NCBI RefSeq assembly: GCF_026870155.1
Contig: NZ_CP113975.1
Coordinates: forward strand, 4,030,001 to 4,094,000
Length of the DNA: 64,000 nucleotides
Origin: Flavobacterium marginilacus
Lineage (GTDB): Bacteria > Bacteroidota > Bacteroidia > Flavobacteriales > Flavobacteriaceae
Reading direction: 5' to 3'
Both the position numbers and the translations under genes were made by a program. Below are positions 1 through 8,586 of this stretch, piece after piece (position 1 is the stretch's first letter; each line of letters begins with the position of its first letter). The notes below the pieces were generated by a model. That model did not search any database. It was not told the DNA's origin and worked only from the letters and a program-made list of their open reading frames with translations.

Positions 1-411
1 TAAAAGTCCTTTTTCCTCATAGAAAAAAGAATGGTTCTCTTTGGCAAAATCCTGATACAATTCTTTGCTCAAAAGCGATAGATGACAAAGTGCCGGCATT
101 GCTTTCTCCACATGCTGTAAATTGGCATGCTTATAAAACTGTAATCCCCATTTCATCAAATCCAGATTTAATCTGGGTTTCACATAGAAAGGACTGTGAC
201 TATCAAACATCCATTTTATCCCTTGGGCAATCATGCCTGGCTGTGCAAGCGGAATTATATGGGACGGCACAATCATTCCTGCATTCCCGTAAGAACAGCC
301 GTCTGTCATATCTGATTTATCAAAAACAGCTACTTCATAGCCTTCTTTGGCTAAATAATAAGCTGAACACAAGCCTATTATTCCTCCGCCTATTATACTT
401 ACTTTTTTCAT
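1..411 (-). CDS. FAD-dependent D-amino acid dehydrogenase (DadA-like), N-terminal part
   Basis: This is the first 137 codons of a gene whose 3' part lies beyond the left edge of the window. The protein opens with an FAD-binding Rossmann motif (MKKVSIIGGGIIGLCSAYYL) followed by the acidic end of the second strand, as in the DAO/DadA family. It lies downstream of a hydroxyproline epimerase on the same strand, with a 72-base gap. The expected reaction is therefore oxidation of cis-4-hydroxy-D-proline to 1-pyrroline-4-hydroxy-2-carboxylate at the inner membrane. The substrate is inferred from neighbours; the family is clear. The catalytic C-terminal half cannot be seen. Confidence 0.85.
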   Translation of the reverse strand, partial: MKKVSIIGGGIIGLCSAYYLAKEGYEVAVFDKSDMTDGCSYGNAGMIVPSHIIPLAQPGMIAQGIKWMFDSHSPFYVKPRLNLDLMKWGLQFYKHANLQHVEKAMPALCHLSLLSKELYQDFAKENHSFFYEEKGLL

Positions 412-483
412 TATTCACATAAATTAAAAAAACATTGGCAGTGATACTTATCCGCAAACCAATTATTTTTCATTACTATTTAC

Positions 484-1494
484 TTAAATCACCTGAAAAC
501 CAAAAGCATACGGATCATCATCTTCATCGATAATAATCGTATTGTAACCATATACTTTTGCCCAGCCCTGAATGCTTGGTACAATAGCACTAATATCTCC
601 TATGGATGTTTCTTCTTCAACCCTTCCGATGAATTTGCTTCCGATAAAACTTTCATGAACATAATCTTCTCCCTTTTTCAATTTTCCTTTGGCATGAAGC
701 TGTGCTATTCTAGCCGAAGTTCCTGTACCGCAGGGAGAACGGTCTATGGCTTTATCTCCGTAAAAAACAGCATTTCTGCCGGATGACGCAGGATCTATCG
801 GTTCTCCTGTCCATAGCATATGACTTACATCACGAATCGTGTCATTTTCAGGATGAATAAAAAGATTTGGATATTTTTCATTAATCCGTTTTCTCACTTC
901 CTGACTGTACTGCACAATTTTTCCAGCCGTAAAATCCTGAATACCTGAAAAATTCTTTTGCGGATCCACAATAGCATAATAATTTCCGCCATAAGCCACA
1001 TCAAAAACAATCTCTCCCAATTCAGGACAATCAACAGTAAGACCTTCGGCTGCCAGATATGATTTTACATTTGTCAAACGAACCCAATCCACCTTTTTTC
1101 CTGTCTGCTGGTATTCAATCTGAACCAGACCGGCAGGAGCTTCCATTTTTATTTTCCCAGGGATTTTGGGTGTAATCAATCCTTCTTCGACGGCAATGGT
1201 TATAGTTCCAATGGTTCCGTGACCGCACATAGGCAGACATCCTGAAGTCTCGATGAATAAAATTCCAATATCATTCTCCGAATTACTCGGCGGATACAAG
1301 ATACTGCCGCTCATCATGTCGTGACCTCTCGGTTCAAACATTAATCCTTTACGGATCCAATCGTATTCTTTTAAAAAATGCTGCCGCTTTTCACTCATGT
1401 TGTTTCCAACAAGATTTGGGCCTCCGCCGGCAACTACTCTTACTGGATTACCGCAAGTATGCGCATCTACACAAAAAAATGTTTTTCTTGGCAT
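484..1494 (-). CDS. 4-hydroxyproline 2-epimerase (proline racemase family)
   Basis: The 336-residue protein converts trans-4-hydroxy-L-proline to cis-4-hydroxy-D-proline in the cytoplasm. Both catalytic cysteines of the family are present: Cys90 in MCGHGTIG and Cys255 in DRSPCGTGT. The N-terminal family signature with DAHTCGNP is also present. Length fits the hydroxyproline epimerases. The gene starts only 3 bases after the stop of the dehydrogenase gene upstream (1498-3066), so they form one operon. Two Cys residues argue for an epimerase and against the Cys/Thr dehydratase branch. Proline racemase is the alternative, but the surrounding pathway genes favour hydroxyproline. Confidence 0.93.
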   Translation of the reverse strand: MPRKTFFCVDAHTCGNPVRVVAGGGPNLVGNNMSEKRQHFLKEYDWIRKGLMFEPRGHDMMSGSILYPPSNSENDIGILFIETSGCLPMCGHGTIGTITIAVEEGLITPKIPGKIKMEAPAGLVQIEYQQTGKKVDWVRLTNVKSYLAAEGLTVDCPELGEIVFDVAYGGNYYAIVDPQKNFSGIQDFTAGKIVQYSQEVRKRINEKYPNLFIHPENDTIRDVSHMLWTGEPIDPASSGRNAVFYGDKAIDRSPCGTGTSARIAQLHAKGKLKKGEDYVHESFIGSKFIGRVEEETSIGDISAIVPSIQGWAKVYGYNTIIIDEDDDPYAFGFQVI

Positions 1495-1497
1495 AAA

Positions 1498-3066
1498 TTA
1501 TATTGGATTCTTTGTTAGTATATCATTTATGGTTCTAGTGATATTCCGCAGATTTTTATCCTGCAGAGCTGCTGGCAGCAATGCATCCGGCCAATCCTGA
1601 TAAGTTACCGGGCGCACCCATCTTTTTACTGAAGTTAATCCCACTGACGTAAATTTACTGTCTGAACTCGCAGGAAATGGTCCGCCGTGTGTCATTCCGG
1701 AACAAACCTCAACTCCCGTAGGAACATTATTAAAAACTAACCTTCCTACTTTATTTTTGAGGTTTTCGATTACTTCCCTGAACTCATCCAATTCTTTTAA
1801 ATCAGAATTTATTATCGTTCCTGTCAGCTGTCCTTCCAAATCATGAATAATTTCATTCAGCTGATCCACATCATCACATTTGACAACAACCGAAAAAGGC
1901 CCGAAAACTTCCTTATGGAATGTTTTATTTTTTAAAAAAGTACCGCCATCAACCGATATTATATTCTGCAGTGCATAATTTGGTTTTATCTCTTTATTCA
2001 AATTGGTCTGCTGTTTATATCCTTCTTGTTCAAGAACTTCTGATTTTAGGTTTTCGTATTGTCTTTTAATATTAGGATGTAACATGCAGGATGGCTCTAA
2101 TTTATCTGTCTCTAAAGCTAAAATAGTAATAAAATCCTCCAATTCCTTGCTGTTTATCCCTAAAATAAGTCCTGGATTTGTACAAAATTGGCCTGTTCCA
2201 GCCGTAATTGATGCAGCATAATTTTTGGCCCATTTTTCGCAGTCTGTTTTTAAAGCTGAAGGCAGAACCAATACTGGATTAATACTTCCCATCTCTGCAT
2301 AAACCGGAATCGGAACGGATCTGTTGGCTGCAATTTTACAAAGTGCTGTACCTCCGTTGATACTTCCTGTAAAACCAACAGCTTTAATTGACGAATGCTC
2401 TACCAGCGCTTTTCCAACAGCAATACCGCTGCTGTTAATATTGGAAAAAACTCCATTTGGCATTCCTGTTCTTTTAGCTGCTTTAATAATGGCTGAAGCA
2501 ACTAATTCTCCCGTTCCGGCATGAAGCGGATGTGATTTTACAATAACAGGACAGCCTGCTGCCAAAGCACTTGCCGTATCGCCACCAGCGGTGGAAAAAG
2601 CAAGCGGGAAATTACTGGCTCCAAAAACTACAACAGGACCAATTGGAATCTGCATTCTCCTAATGTCTGGTTTGCCTTCTGTTTTATTGATAATTGCTTC
2701 CACCCATGAACCTTCTCTCAGCATAGCTGCAAATGCTCTCAATTGTCCGGTTGTTCTGGCACGTTCACCATTGGCCCTTCCGGCAGGAAGACCCGATTCC
2801 TGAACATACGTCACTAATAAATCTTCTCCCAAAGCTTCTATTTCTTCGGCAATGGCTTCTAAAAAAGCAGCTTTTTTTATATCTTCAATAGTTCCGTATA
2901 TTTTAAAAGCGGTTTCTGCCAATGCAGCTGCCTGAGAAATTTCGTCTTCTGTGGCTTCATAAAAAACAGTTTCATTCTCCAGATTTAATTCTGGATTTAT
3001 TGTTCTATATGTCGTTTCCCCTTTTGCGGAAAGCGTATCTCCAATATAATTTTTCCCTGTTATCAT
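1498..3066 (-). CDS. alpha-ketoglutaric semialdehyde (2,5-dioxopentanoate) dehydrogenase
   Basis: This 522-residue NAD(P)-dependent aldehyde dehydrogenase has the catalytic Asn152 (GASNFPLAF), Glu258 (AEMGSINP) and nucleophile Cys295 (TAGTGQFCTNPG). The ASNFPLAFSTAGGDTASALA stretch is typical of the ketoglutaric-semialdehyde branch used in hydroxyproline and pentose/uronate catabolism. It would oxidise 2-oxoglutarate semialdehyde to 2-oxoglutarate, the last step of the pathway encoded here. It sits between the deaminase gene (20-base gap) and the epimerase gene (3-base gap), which supports the substrate. The ATG start has the usual family N-terminus. Confidence 0.92.
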   Translation of the reverse strand: MITGKNYIGDTLSAKGETTYRTINPELNLENETVFYEATEDEISQAAALAETAFKIYGTIEDIKKAAFLEAIAEEIEALGEDLLVTYVQESGLPAGRANGERARTTGQLRAFAAMLREGSWVEAIINKTEGKPDIRRMQIPIGPVVVFGASNFPLAFSTAGGDTASALAAGCPVIVKSHPLHAGTGELVASAIIKAAKRTGMPNGVFSNINSSGIAVGKALVEHSSIKAVGFTGSINGGTALCKIAANRSVPIPVYAEMGSINPVLVLPSALKTDCEKWAKNYAASITAGTGQFCTNPGLILGINSKELEDFITILALETDKLEPSCMLHPNIKRQYENLKSEVLEQEGYKQQTNLNKEIKPNYALQNIISVDGGTFLKNKTFHKEVFGPFSVVVKCDDVDQLNEIIHDLEGQLTGTIINSDLKELDEFREVIENLKNKVGRLVFNNVPTGVEVCSGMTHGGPFPASSDSKFTSVGLTSVKRWVRPVTYQDWPDALLPAALQDKNLRNITRTINDILTKNPI

Positions 3067-3086
3067 GACTTCTTTTTAAGCTTAAA

Positions 3087-4001
3087 TTAAATTTCTTGGT
3101 AAGCAGGCAGAATCGGTCTGTTTTTCATTGCAGCATCAATGATTGCCAGAACACGTTCTCTTTCTATTCCCTGCAGCGGAAGTCTTGGAGCTCTTACATT
3201 TTCTGTTCCAAGTCCTGTGGCTACTTCTGCCAATTTGATATTCTGCACCAGCTGCGGAGAAATATCCAATTCCAGCAGTGGCATAAACCATTTATAAATT
3301 TCTACAGCTTCCTCTATTCTTCCTGCTTTTACGAGTTTATAAATCGCTACGGTTTCTTCCGGATAGGCCACTACCAAACCTGCAACCCATCCGTCAGCAC
3401 CTGTTACCAAACTTTCAAGTGCCAAAGTATCAACACCGCAAAGCACTTTTAATCGATTACCAAAACGATTTCTGATTCGAATTACATTACTGATATCCCT
3501 TGTTGATTCTTTTACCGCCTGAATATTATCCAGTTTTAAAAGTTCTTCAAACATGTCTAATGTCACTTCGATTTTATAATCGACAGGATTGTTATAAATC
3601 ATGATGGGTAATGAAGTACTTTTTGCTATTTCCTTAAAATAGACAACGGTTTCATAATCGGTAGCTTTATACCTCATCGGAGGCAGCAGCATCAAACCAT
3701 TTACGCCTAATTCCTCTGCCCTTTTTGCCAAAGCAACAGCCTCACTGGTAGACTGCTCGGCTATGTTCAAGATAACCGGAATTTTCCCTTCTGCTAATTT
3801 TAAAGTTTCATTAATTAGAACTTCTTTTTCTGCCTTAGTCAATGTACTGGCCTCTCCAAGAGTTCCTCCCAGTATAATTCCATTGACACCAGCTTCGATT
3901 TGAGCTTTAATATTTTTTTCGAACATTACAAGATCTAATTGACCTTCTTCTGTAAACTTGGTAGTTACAGCCGGCATTACGCCTTCCCATTTTATTTTCA
4001 T
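3087..4001 (-). CDS. DapA-family lyase, probable 1-pyrroline-4-hydroxy-2-carboxylate deaminase
   Basis: The 304-residue TIM-barrel protein belongs to the dihydrodipicolinate synthase/N-acetylneuraminate lyase superfamily. The Schiff-base lysine is Lys164 (QAVKEST) and the assisting tyrosine is Tyr136 (IMIYNNP). In the hydroxyproline pathway this family deaminates and dehydrates 1-pyrroline-4-hydroxy-2-carboxylate to 2-oxoglutarate semialdehyde, the substrate of the next gene's enzyme. ATG at 4001 is preferred; an in-frame TTG three codons upstream would add a non-family extension. It is the first gene of the catabolic operon. Lysine-pathway DapA is the alternative but is not supported by context. 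Confidence 0.88.
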   Translation of the reverse strand: MKIKWEGVMPAVTTKFTEEGQLDLVMFEKNIKAQIEAGVNGIILGGTLGEASTLTKAEKEVLINETLKLAEGKIPVILNIAEQSTSEAVALAKRAEELGVNGLMLLPPMRYKATDYETVVYFKEIAKSTSLPIMIYNNPVDYKIEVTLDMFEELLKLDNIQAVKESTRDISNVIRIRNRFGNRLKVLCGVDTLALESLVTGADGWVAGLVVAYPEETVAIYKLVKAGRIEEAVEIYKWFMPLLELDISPQLVQNIKLAEVATGLGTENVRAPRLPLQGIERERVLAIIDAAMKNRPILPAYQEI

Positions 4002-4051
4002 ATATAGCAATTTATTGTTTTTAATCTGTTATATGTAATCCGCATATCATT

Positions 4052-4070
4052 ATTAGTACCTAATACTAAT
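4052..4070. promoter_or_regulatory. inverted repeat between araC-type gene and hydroxyproline operon
   Basis: ATTAGTA-CCTAA-TACTAAT is a perfect 7-base inverted repeat about 50 bases upstream of the deaminase start and upstream of the divergent AraC-type gene. A second, weaker dyad (ATATG ... CATAT) lies at 4031-4047. The 9-mer CTAATACTA in this site (4060-4068) recurs upstream of susC at 11684-11692. It is a candidate binding site for the AraC regulator. Function is inferred; in AT-rich DNA a dyad of this size can arise by chance. Confidence 0.45.
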
Positions 4071-4232
4071 CTGCAGTTATGCGTATTATTCCATAACCTA
4101 TTTTTTTATCAAAAATAAAACTTATACAGGGTGGCCTCTTTGTTATTATTAGCTTATATCAAGACTATATTACCCCATCTATTGCACAATATCATTTTTT
4201 TGATAATATTTACATACTTAAAAAACAAACCA

Positions 4233-5075
4233 TTGAAAATCCTTCCTTTTAAAATACCTAAAACCGAAAGAGAAGCGCTTATTTATCAAGAGGATATTGA
4301 ACGCGTTTTTTACAATCATCTTCACCAGCATGAAGAGATTCAGATAAGCTATATCGTGAAAGGATGCGGCACATTGATAGTGGGAGATTCCATAAACGAT
4401 TATAAAGAAAATGATATTTTAGTGATTGGCGAGAACGTGCCCCATGTTTTTAAAAGTGATGCAGAAACCTGTCCGGAATCAATAATGTTCACTTTGTTTT
4501 TTACAAAAACATCATTCGGCAAAGATTTTTTCAGTCTTAATGACATGAGCAGTGTTGATGATTTTTTTAAGAACTCGGAGTACGGAATCAAAGTTTTGTC
4601 AAACCACAATAAAATCATCCATCATTTTGAAAAATTAAAAAAACAGAATAAAATTCAGCGCATTGCCTCATTTCTAAAAATCATAAACATTATCATAAAC
4701 TCAGAAAAAGCGCCTCTTTCATCATTTATCTATAGAAAAAAATATACTGATGATGAAGGAAGACGAATGAGTGCCGTTTTTGAATATGCTATAGAGTTTT
4801 ATCATCAGAACATTACTTTGGAAGAAGTAGCAGAAAAAGCCAATATGAGTAAAAACGCTTTCTGCAGATATTTTAAAAAACGTACTAACAAAACTTTTTT
4901 TCAGTTTTTGATTGAAATCAGAATTGAAAATGCGTGCAAACTTCTCCATAACAAAAAGGATCTTTCGATTGCTTCCATATCTGAACTCTGCGGATTTCAG
5001 GATATTGCTAATTTCAACAGAAAATTCAAAGAATTAAAAGGGATTTCGCCTTCGCAGTATCGCGGGCAGTTTTAA
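4233..5075 (+). CDS. AraC family transcriptional regulator
   Basis: The protein has an N-terminal cupin-type sensor domain (around LHQHEEIQISYIVKG, then a GENVPHVF loop). A C-terminal pair of helix-turn-helix motifs follows: ITLEEVAEKANMSKNAFCRYF and then SIASISELCGFQDIANFNRKF. It probably senses a hydroxyproline-pathway metabolite and activates the divergent catabolic operon. TTG at 4233 (LKILPFKIPKTE) matches the usual family N-terminus. The longer frame from GTG 4131 would add a hydrophobic leader that the family lacks, so the start is uncertain. The target and effector are inferences from position. Confidence 0.85.
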   Translation: MKILPFKIPKTEREALIYQEDIERVFYNHLHQHEEIQISYIVKGCGTLIVGDSINDYKENDILVIGENVPHVFKSDAETCPESIMFTLFFTKTSFGKDFFSLNDMSSVDDFFKNSEYGIKVLSNHNKIIHHFEKLKKQNKIQRIASFLKIINIIINSEKAPLSSFIYRKKYTDDEGRRMSAVFEYAIEFYHQNITLEEVAEKANMSKNAFCRYFKKRTNKTFFQFLIEIRIENACKLLHNKKDLSIASISELCGFQDIANFNRKFKELKGISPSQYRGQF

Positions 5076-5149
5076 TTTTTTACAAATGCAATAAGCTGCA
5101 GCACAAGTTTCAGAATATAACTGTCCTGTCAGCCTATTACTTATTGTCT

Positions 5150-6736
5150 TTATTTAAAAATAGACTTTCTGATTTCCATCTGCAATGGGGAAGTTTCTGA
5201 TAATTCTTTTATTTCAAAACTTCTTTCAATCAAAGTATCATTTCCAGCGGCAGATTTCATCGGACTTAAATCTATCTGAAGTCCTGCATACTTTAAATAT
5301 CTCTGATAATCAACAGCCTTTACGGTATTTACATAGGTTTTTATTTCGTCCAAAGATTTTCCAGCAATTTGTTCAGAAACCTGCCAAAACTCAGCTTCGG
5401 TAAAACCCCTTCCCTTTTTTTCATAAAATTCGTTATACAAAAAACGCATTACATCGTCCAAAGATTTTTGGTTTCGGGTATTATTTCTGATTTCTAAATC
5501 TAATAAAAGCGCAATTACCGGTCCTTTGTTGTAATATGATATTGTTGTCTGCTTGGCATTGCTTTCGTTGTTGAAAAAGTTCAGCCAAATATCAAAACTG
5601 GAGCGGGATAAGGACATGTGTTTACTGCCTTCAATATTTTCATACCTCTTTATGGATTCAGTGAAATATTTATAGGCATCTTTACTTTCAAGCAGGCCGG
5701 CTCTCATCATGATAATGTATTCATAATAAACAGTAAAACCCTCAGAAACCCATAACATCGACGTGTAATTTTCTTTGTTATAATCAAATGGTCCTAATTC
5801 TATCGGGCGGATTGCTTTTACATTGTAAAGATGAAAATATTCATGGGTTACAAAATTCAAAAAATCCGTATACTCCTCTTTGGATTTAAAATCAAAAGTT
5901 CCATTGGTAAATATAGCTTGGGAATTCCAATGTTCCAGACCTCCTCCGCCAGCTTCCATCATGATAAAACTATAATAATCATAGGGCACTTTTTTCATAA
6001 CAGCCGTTGTGGCTGTCATAATTTTTTTGAGATCCGAGGTAAATTTTTCTTTGTCTAATCCTTGCGGAGACGCAATTCCTAAGGAATATGATTTTCCTTC
6101 GTACTCAAAATCTACTGTCAATTGATTTCCAATATAAACCGGGCTGTCATACAATATGTCAAAATTATTGGCAAAAAAAGTATTTGTTCCTTCTTTTACC
6201 CTTTTCAGTCCGGTTGAAATTTTATTCCATTTTTTATACGGATTAAAAGTTACCTGCACAGGATTATTAATCTGATTTTCGATGTGCATGAAGACATTGT
6301 TAGGCATTATGAAAGCTTTTTCACCATCAGCATACGATTCTGCAACCGATTTTCGATTGGCAAAAAAACGATACGTAATTACAATCTTTCTATGCTTACC
6401 GTTTTCGACCACCCAGTTGTTTTTGGATTTTTTATGCCAAAACAATTTATTCCCGCTGCTATCCATTACATCAAAATCCACGATATGTCTCGGAGTGTCC
6501 AAAATCATGTAATAACCCGGCGACCACACCGGAAGCATAAAACTGGTTTGATTATCTGTCAGTCCTTCGCATTCCAAACGAATATCCAGATAATGCAACT
6601 CTGGCTCTTCCATCGAAACGGTATAATTCATTATGATTGATTTATTGGCAAATGATTCCGCTTTACTCACACTTAAGAATAAAAATGCCAGCAGACATGC
6701 AAAAAATCTAAACTTAAAATCTAATTTTTTCATCAT
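5150..6736 (-). CDS. secreted M61 family (glycyl) aminopeptidase
   Basis: The 528-residue protein has a cleavable signal peptide (about residues 1-25). It carries the M61 zinc site HEYFH (298-302) with a downstream glutamate (WVSEGFTVYYEY) and the upstream GGGGLEHW motif (263-270). M61 enzymes remove N-terminal glycine or alanine from peptides. Many members continue into a C-terminal PDZ domain near 600 residues; this one ends about residue 528 without a recognisable PDZ. It follows susCD on the same strand, which suggests periplasmic trimming of imported glycine-rich peptides. Family is sure; the glycine preference is family knowledge. Confidence 0.88.
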   Translation of the reverse strand: MMKKLDFKFRFFACLLAFLFLSVSKAESFANKSIIMNYTVSMEEPELHYLDIRLECEGLTDNQTSFMLPVWSPGYYMILDTPRHIVDFDVMDSSGNKLFWHKKSKNNWVVENGKHRKIVITYRFFANRKSVAESYADGEKAFIMPNNVFMHIENQINNPVQVTFNPYKKWNKISTGLKRVKEGTNTFFANNFDILYDSPVYIGNQLTVDFEYEGKSYSLGIASPQGLDKEKFTSDLKKIMTATTAVMKKVPYDYYSFIMMEAGGGGLEHWNSQAIFTNGTFDFKSKEEYTDFLNFVTHEYFHLYNVKAIRPIELGPFDYNKENYTSMLWVSEGFTVYYEYIIMMRAGLLESKDAYKYFTESIKRYENIEGSKHMSLSRSSFDIWLNFFNNESNAKQTTISYYNKGPVIALLLDLEIRNNTRNQKSLDDVMRFLYNEFYEKKGRGFTEAEFWQVSEQIAGKSLDEIKTYVNTVKAVDYQRYLKYAGLQIDLSPMKSAAGNDTLIERSFEIKELSETSPLQMEIRKSIFK

Positions 6737-6771
6737 AACTCTTTCTTTTTAAAACAACTTACCTGCAGACC

Positions 6772-6921
6772 CTAATAAGAAGTAAGCAGGTAAGTACCAT
6801 TCAAAATATTTTTTAAAATTCTAAAAAAGAAAGCCATTCCCAATACTATAGGAATGGCTGTCCATACACTTACAAGTAACCAGCTTGCAAAATTTTCATG
6901 CTTTTTAAGATTAAAACTCAT
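6772..6921 (-). CDS. small hydrophobic protein between susD and the M61 gene
   Basis: A 49-codon ATG-to-TAG frame encodes a short charged N-terminus (MSFNLKKHE), one membrane-length hydrophobic segment (about residues 13-33) and a short tail. It lies 52 bases after susD and 35 bases before the peptidase gene, in the same direction, so it would be co-transcribed. A short palindrome (6921-6946) sits just upstream. I do not recognise a family. A small single-pass membrane protein is plausible, but no conservation evidence can be given here and it could be a chance frame. Confidence 0.42.
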   Translation of the reverse strand: MSFNLKKHENFASWLLVSVWTAIPIVLGMAFFFRILKNILNGTYLLTSY

Positions 6922-6973
6922 TTAAACCGTTTTATAACAGTTTAAAAAAATAATCAATAAGCTTTTCTGCTTA

Positions 6974-8575
6974 TTAGTATCCTGGGTTTTGTTTTAAATT
7001 ACTATTCTTATCCATTTCCGACTGTGGTATTGGAAGAATAGCTCTAAAAGCTGCACCAGGATTTTTTACCTTTGAAAACCAAGATTTTGTAGAATACACT
7101 CCAAATCGTATTAAGTCTTGTTTTCTATGTGCTTCTCCAACAAACTCCCAAGCCAATTCATCTAAGAAACCGCCATATTTAATATCAGCACCTCCTTCAT
7201 AATTTGTAATCACTCCAGCTTTGTAGGTTCCATATTTATAAACGCTTCCTCCTAAAAGTTTTGCTCCTGTAACTGTTGCTTTAGCTGGATTGGTGTTTTT
7301 GAAATCTCTTTGTCTAATTTGAGTTACAATAGCTGCTGCTGCATCAGCATCTCCTGTTCTTAATAAACATTCGGCTTTAATCATCATAGCATCTGTTAAT
7401 CTATAAAAAGGAACATCATTACTTCCTTGTCCAATTTCACCAAGCCCAATTTCATATTTAACCATTCTAAAACCTTCGTTAGGCTCACAGCCATTAACAT
7501 CGGTTAAAAAGTTAATATATTCAAATTGTTTACCGTCAACCATTATTGGCTCTCCTTTACTTGTAAACTGTTTGCCACCCAGCCAAGAATCCTTTAATCG
7601 TTGATCATCTGGATCATAGGTATCAATAAATTGAGGAATACCTCCAGAGCCATTCCAAGGACCTCCACTCATGTCAAATGTTGCTTGACTTGGTCCTGCC
7701 AAAGTTTTAAAAGGCCAATAATTTCCCCCCGTCTTTTTTTGGTCAAATGGGATGGATAATATTTCTTCTGAAGATCCCTCATTTTTAATCTTGAAGTTAT
7801 CCAAATAATTAGCTGTCAGACTAAACTTCCCACTATCTATAATATCATTAACTTGAGCTAAAGCCTCATTCCATTTAGGTGTCCCAGTATATACACCAGC
7901 ATTCAAATACAATTTTGCCAAAGTCATTTTAACAGCCCAGGTTGTAACTTTACCATAAGATGTTGGATCATTTTTATCACTTAAATATGGCAAAGCTGTT
8001 TTTAATTCACTTTCTACAAAATCATATACTTCTTTTCCTGTATTTTGTGTAGGCAAATAGCCTTTAGGAACATCAAATTTGGTTACGATTGGCACATTTC
8101 TGAAATTATCTAGCAACAAATAATAATAAATGGCTCTTAAGGCTTTTAGTTCCTGAATTACATTTTCTTTTTTATCAATGCCTTGTATTTGCTCTATTTG
8201 ATAAATAGCCCTGTTAACATTGGTAACTCCTGAGTACAAATAATACCAGTTACCCTCTGCATGAGGCAATGCTGTTCCCCATGTGTGTTGATGCATCGTT
8301 ATATAATAATCTCCCCAGCCAATTCCATTTCGTTGTGGTGTTACTATCAAATCGGATGATTCTTCATAAAGACAGAAAGCCGCATCCCAGCCCCAAAAGA
8401 TATCTCTAAACGAAGTATATGCAGGTGCCATAATACTTGTTAAATCTTCGGAGGTCAATACCGTACTCTCGGCAGATATTTTATCATAAACTGTTTCATC
8501 CAAATCTGTACATCCTGTACCTAAAAGGAACAAGCCTGAAATAAGGATTTTAAAAACTATATTTTTATTTTTCAT
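6974..8575 (-). CDS. SusD/RagB family outer-membrane lipoprotein
   Basis: The 533-residue protein has a lipoprotein signal peptide with lipobox cysteine Cys22 (LGTGCTDLDET). The RagB/SusD tetratricopeptide-type fold is suggested by LRAIYYYLLLDNFRNVPIV and a C-terminal AWEFVGEAHRKQDLIRFG segment, both typical of the family. It would form the surface lid of the SusC channel encoded 11 bases upstream and capture substrate. No glycoside hydrolase is nearby; the neighbours are a peptidase and amino-acid catabolism. A peptide substrate, as for RagAB of Porphyromonas gingivalis, is therefore likelier than a glycan. The substrate is inferred. Confidence 0.92.
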   Translation of the reverse strand: MKNKNIVFKILISGLFLLGTGCTDLDETVYDKISAESTVLTSEDLTSIMAPAYTSFRDIFWGWDAAFCLYEESSDLIVTPQRNGIGWGDYYITMHQHTWGTALPHAEGNWYYLYSGVTNVNRAIYQIEQIQGIDKKENVIQELKALRAIYYYLLLDNFRNVPIVTKFDVPKGYLPTQNTGKEVYDFVESELKTALPYLSDKNDPTSYGKVTTWAVKMTLAKLYLNAGVYTGTPKWNEALAQVNDIIDSGKFSLTANYLDNFKIKNEGSSEEILSIPFDQKKTGGNYWPFKTLAGPSQATFDMSGGPWNGSGGIPQFIDTYDPDDQRLKDSWLGGKQFTSKGEPIMVDGKQFEYINFLTDVNGCEPNEGFRMVKYEIGLGEIGQGSNDVPFYRLTDAMMIKAECLLRTGDADAAAAIVTQIRQRDFKNTNPAKATVTGAKLLGGSVYKYGTYKAGVITNYEGGADIKYGGFLDELAWEFVGEAHRKQDLIRFGVYSTKSWFSKVKNPGAAFRAILPIPQSEMDKNSNLKQNPGY

Positions 8576-8586
8576 TTTAATTCAAT

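Noticed and set aside
90-422. Plus-strand open frame at the left edge
   Set aside because: It is the antisense shadow of the DadA-like gene, which has a clear FAD motif on the other strand.
4131-4232. Hydrophobic N-terminal extension of the AraC regulator from a GTG start
   Set aside because: The family begins near LKILPFKIP; a membrane-like leader on a cupin/AraC protein is not expected.
6284-6640. Plus-strand frame of 118 codons
   Set aside because: It lies wholly inside the M61 peptidase gene on the opposite strand and has no recognisable protein features.
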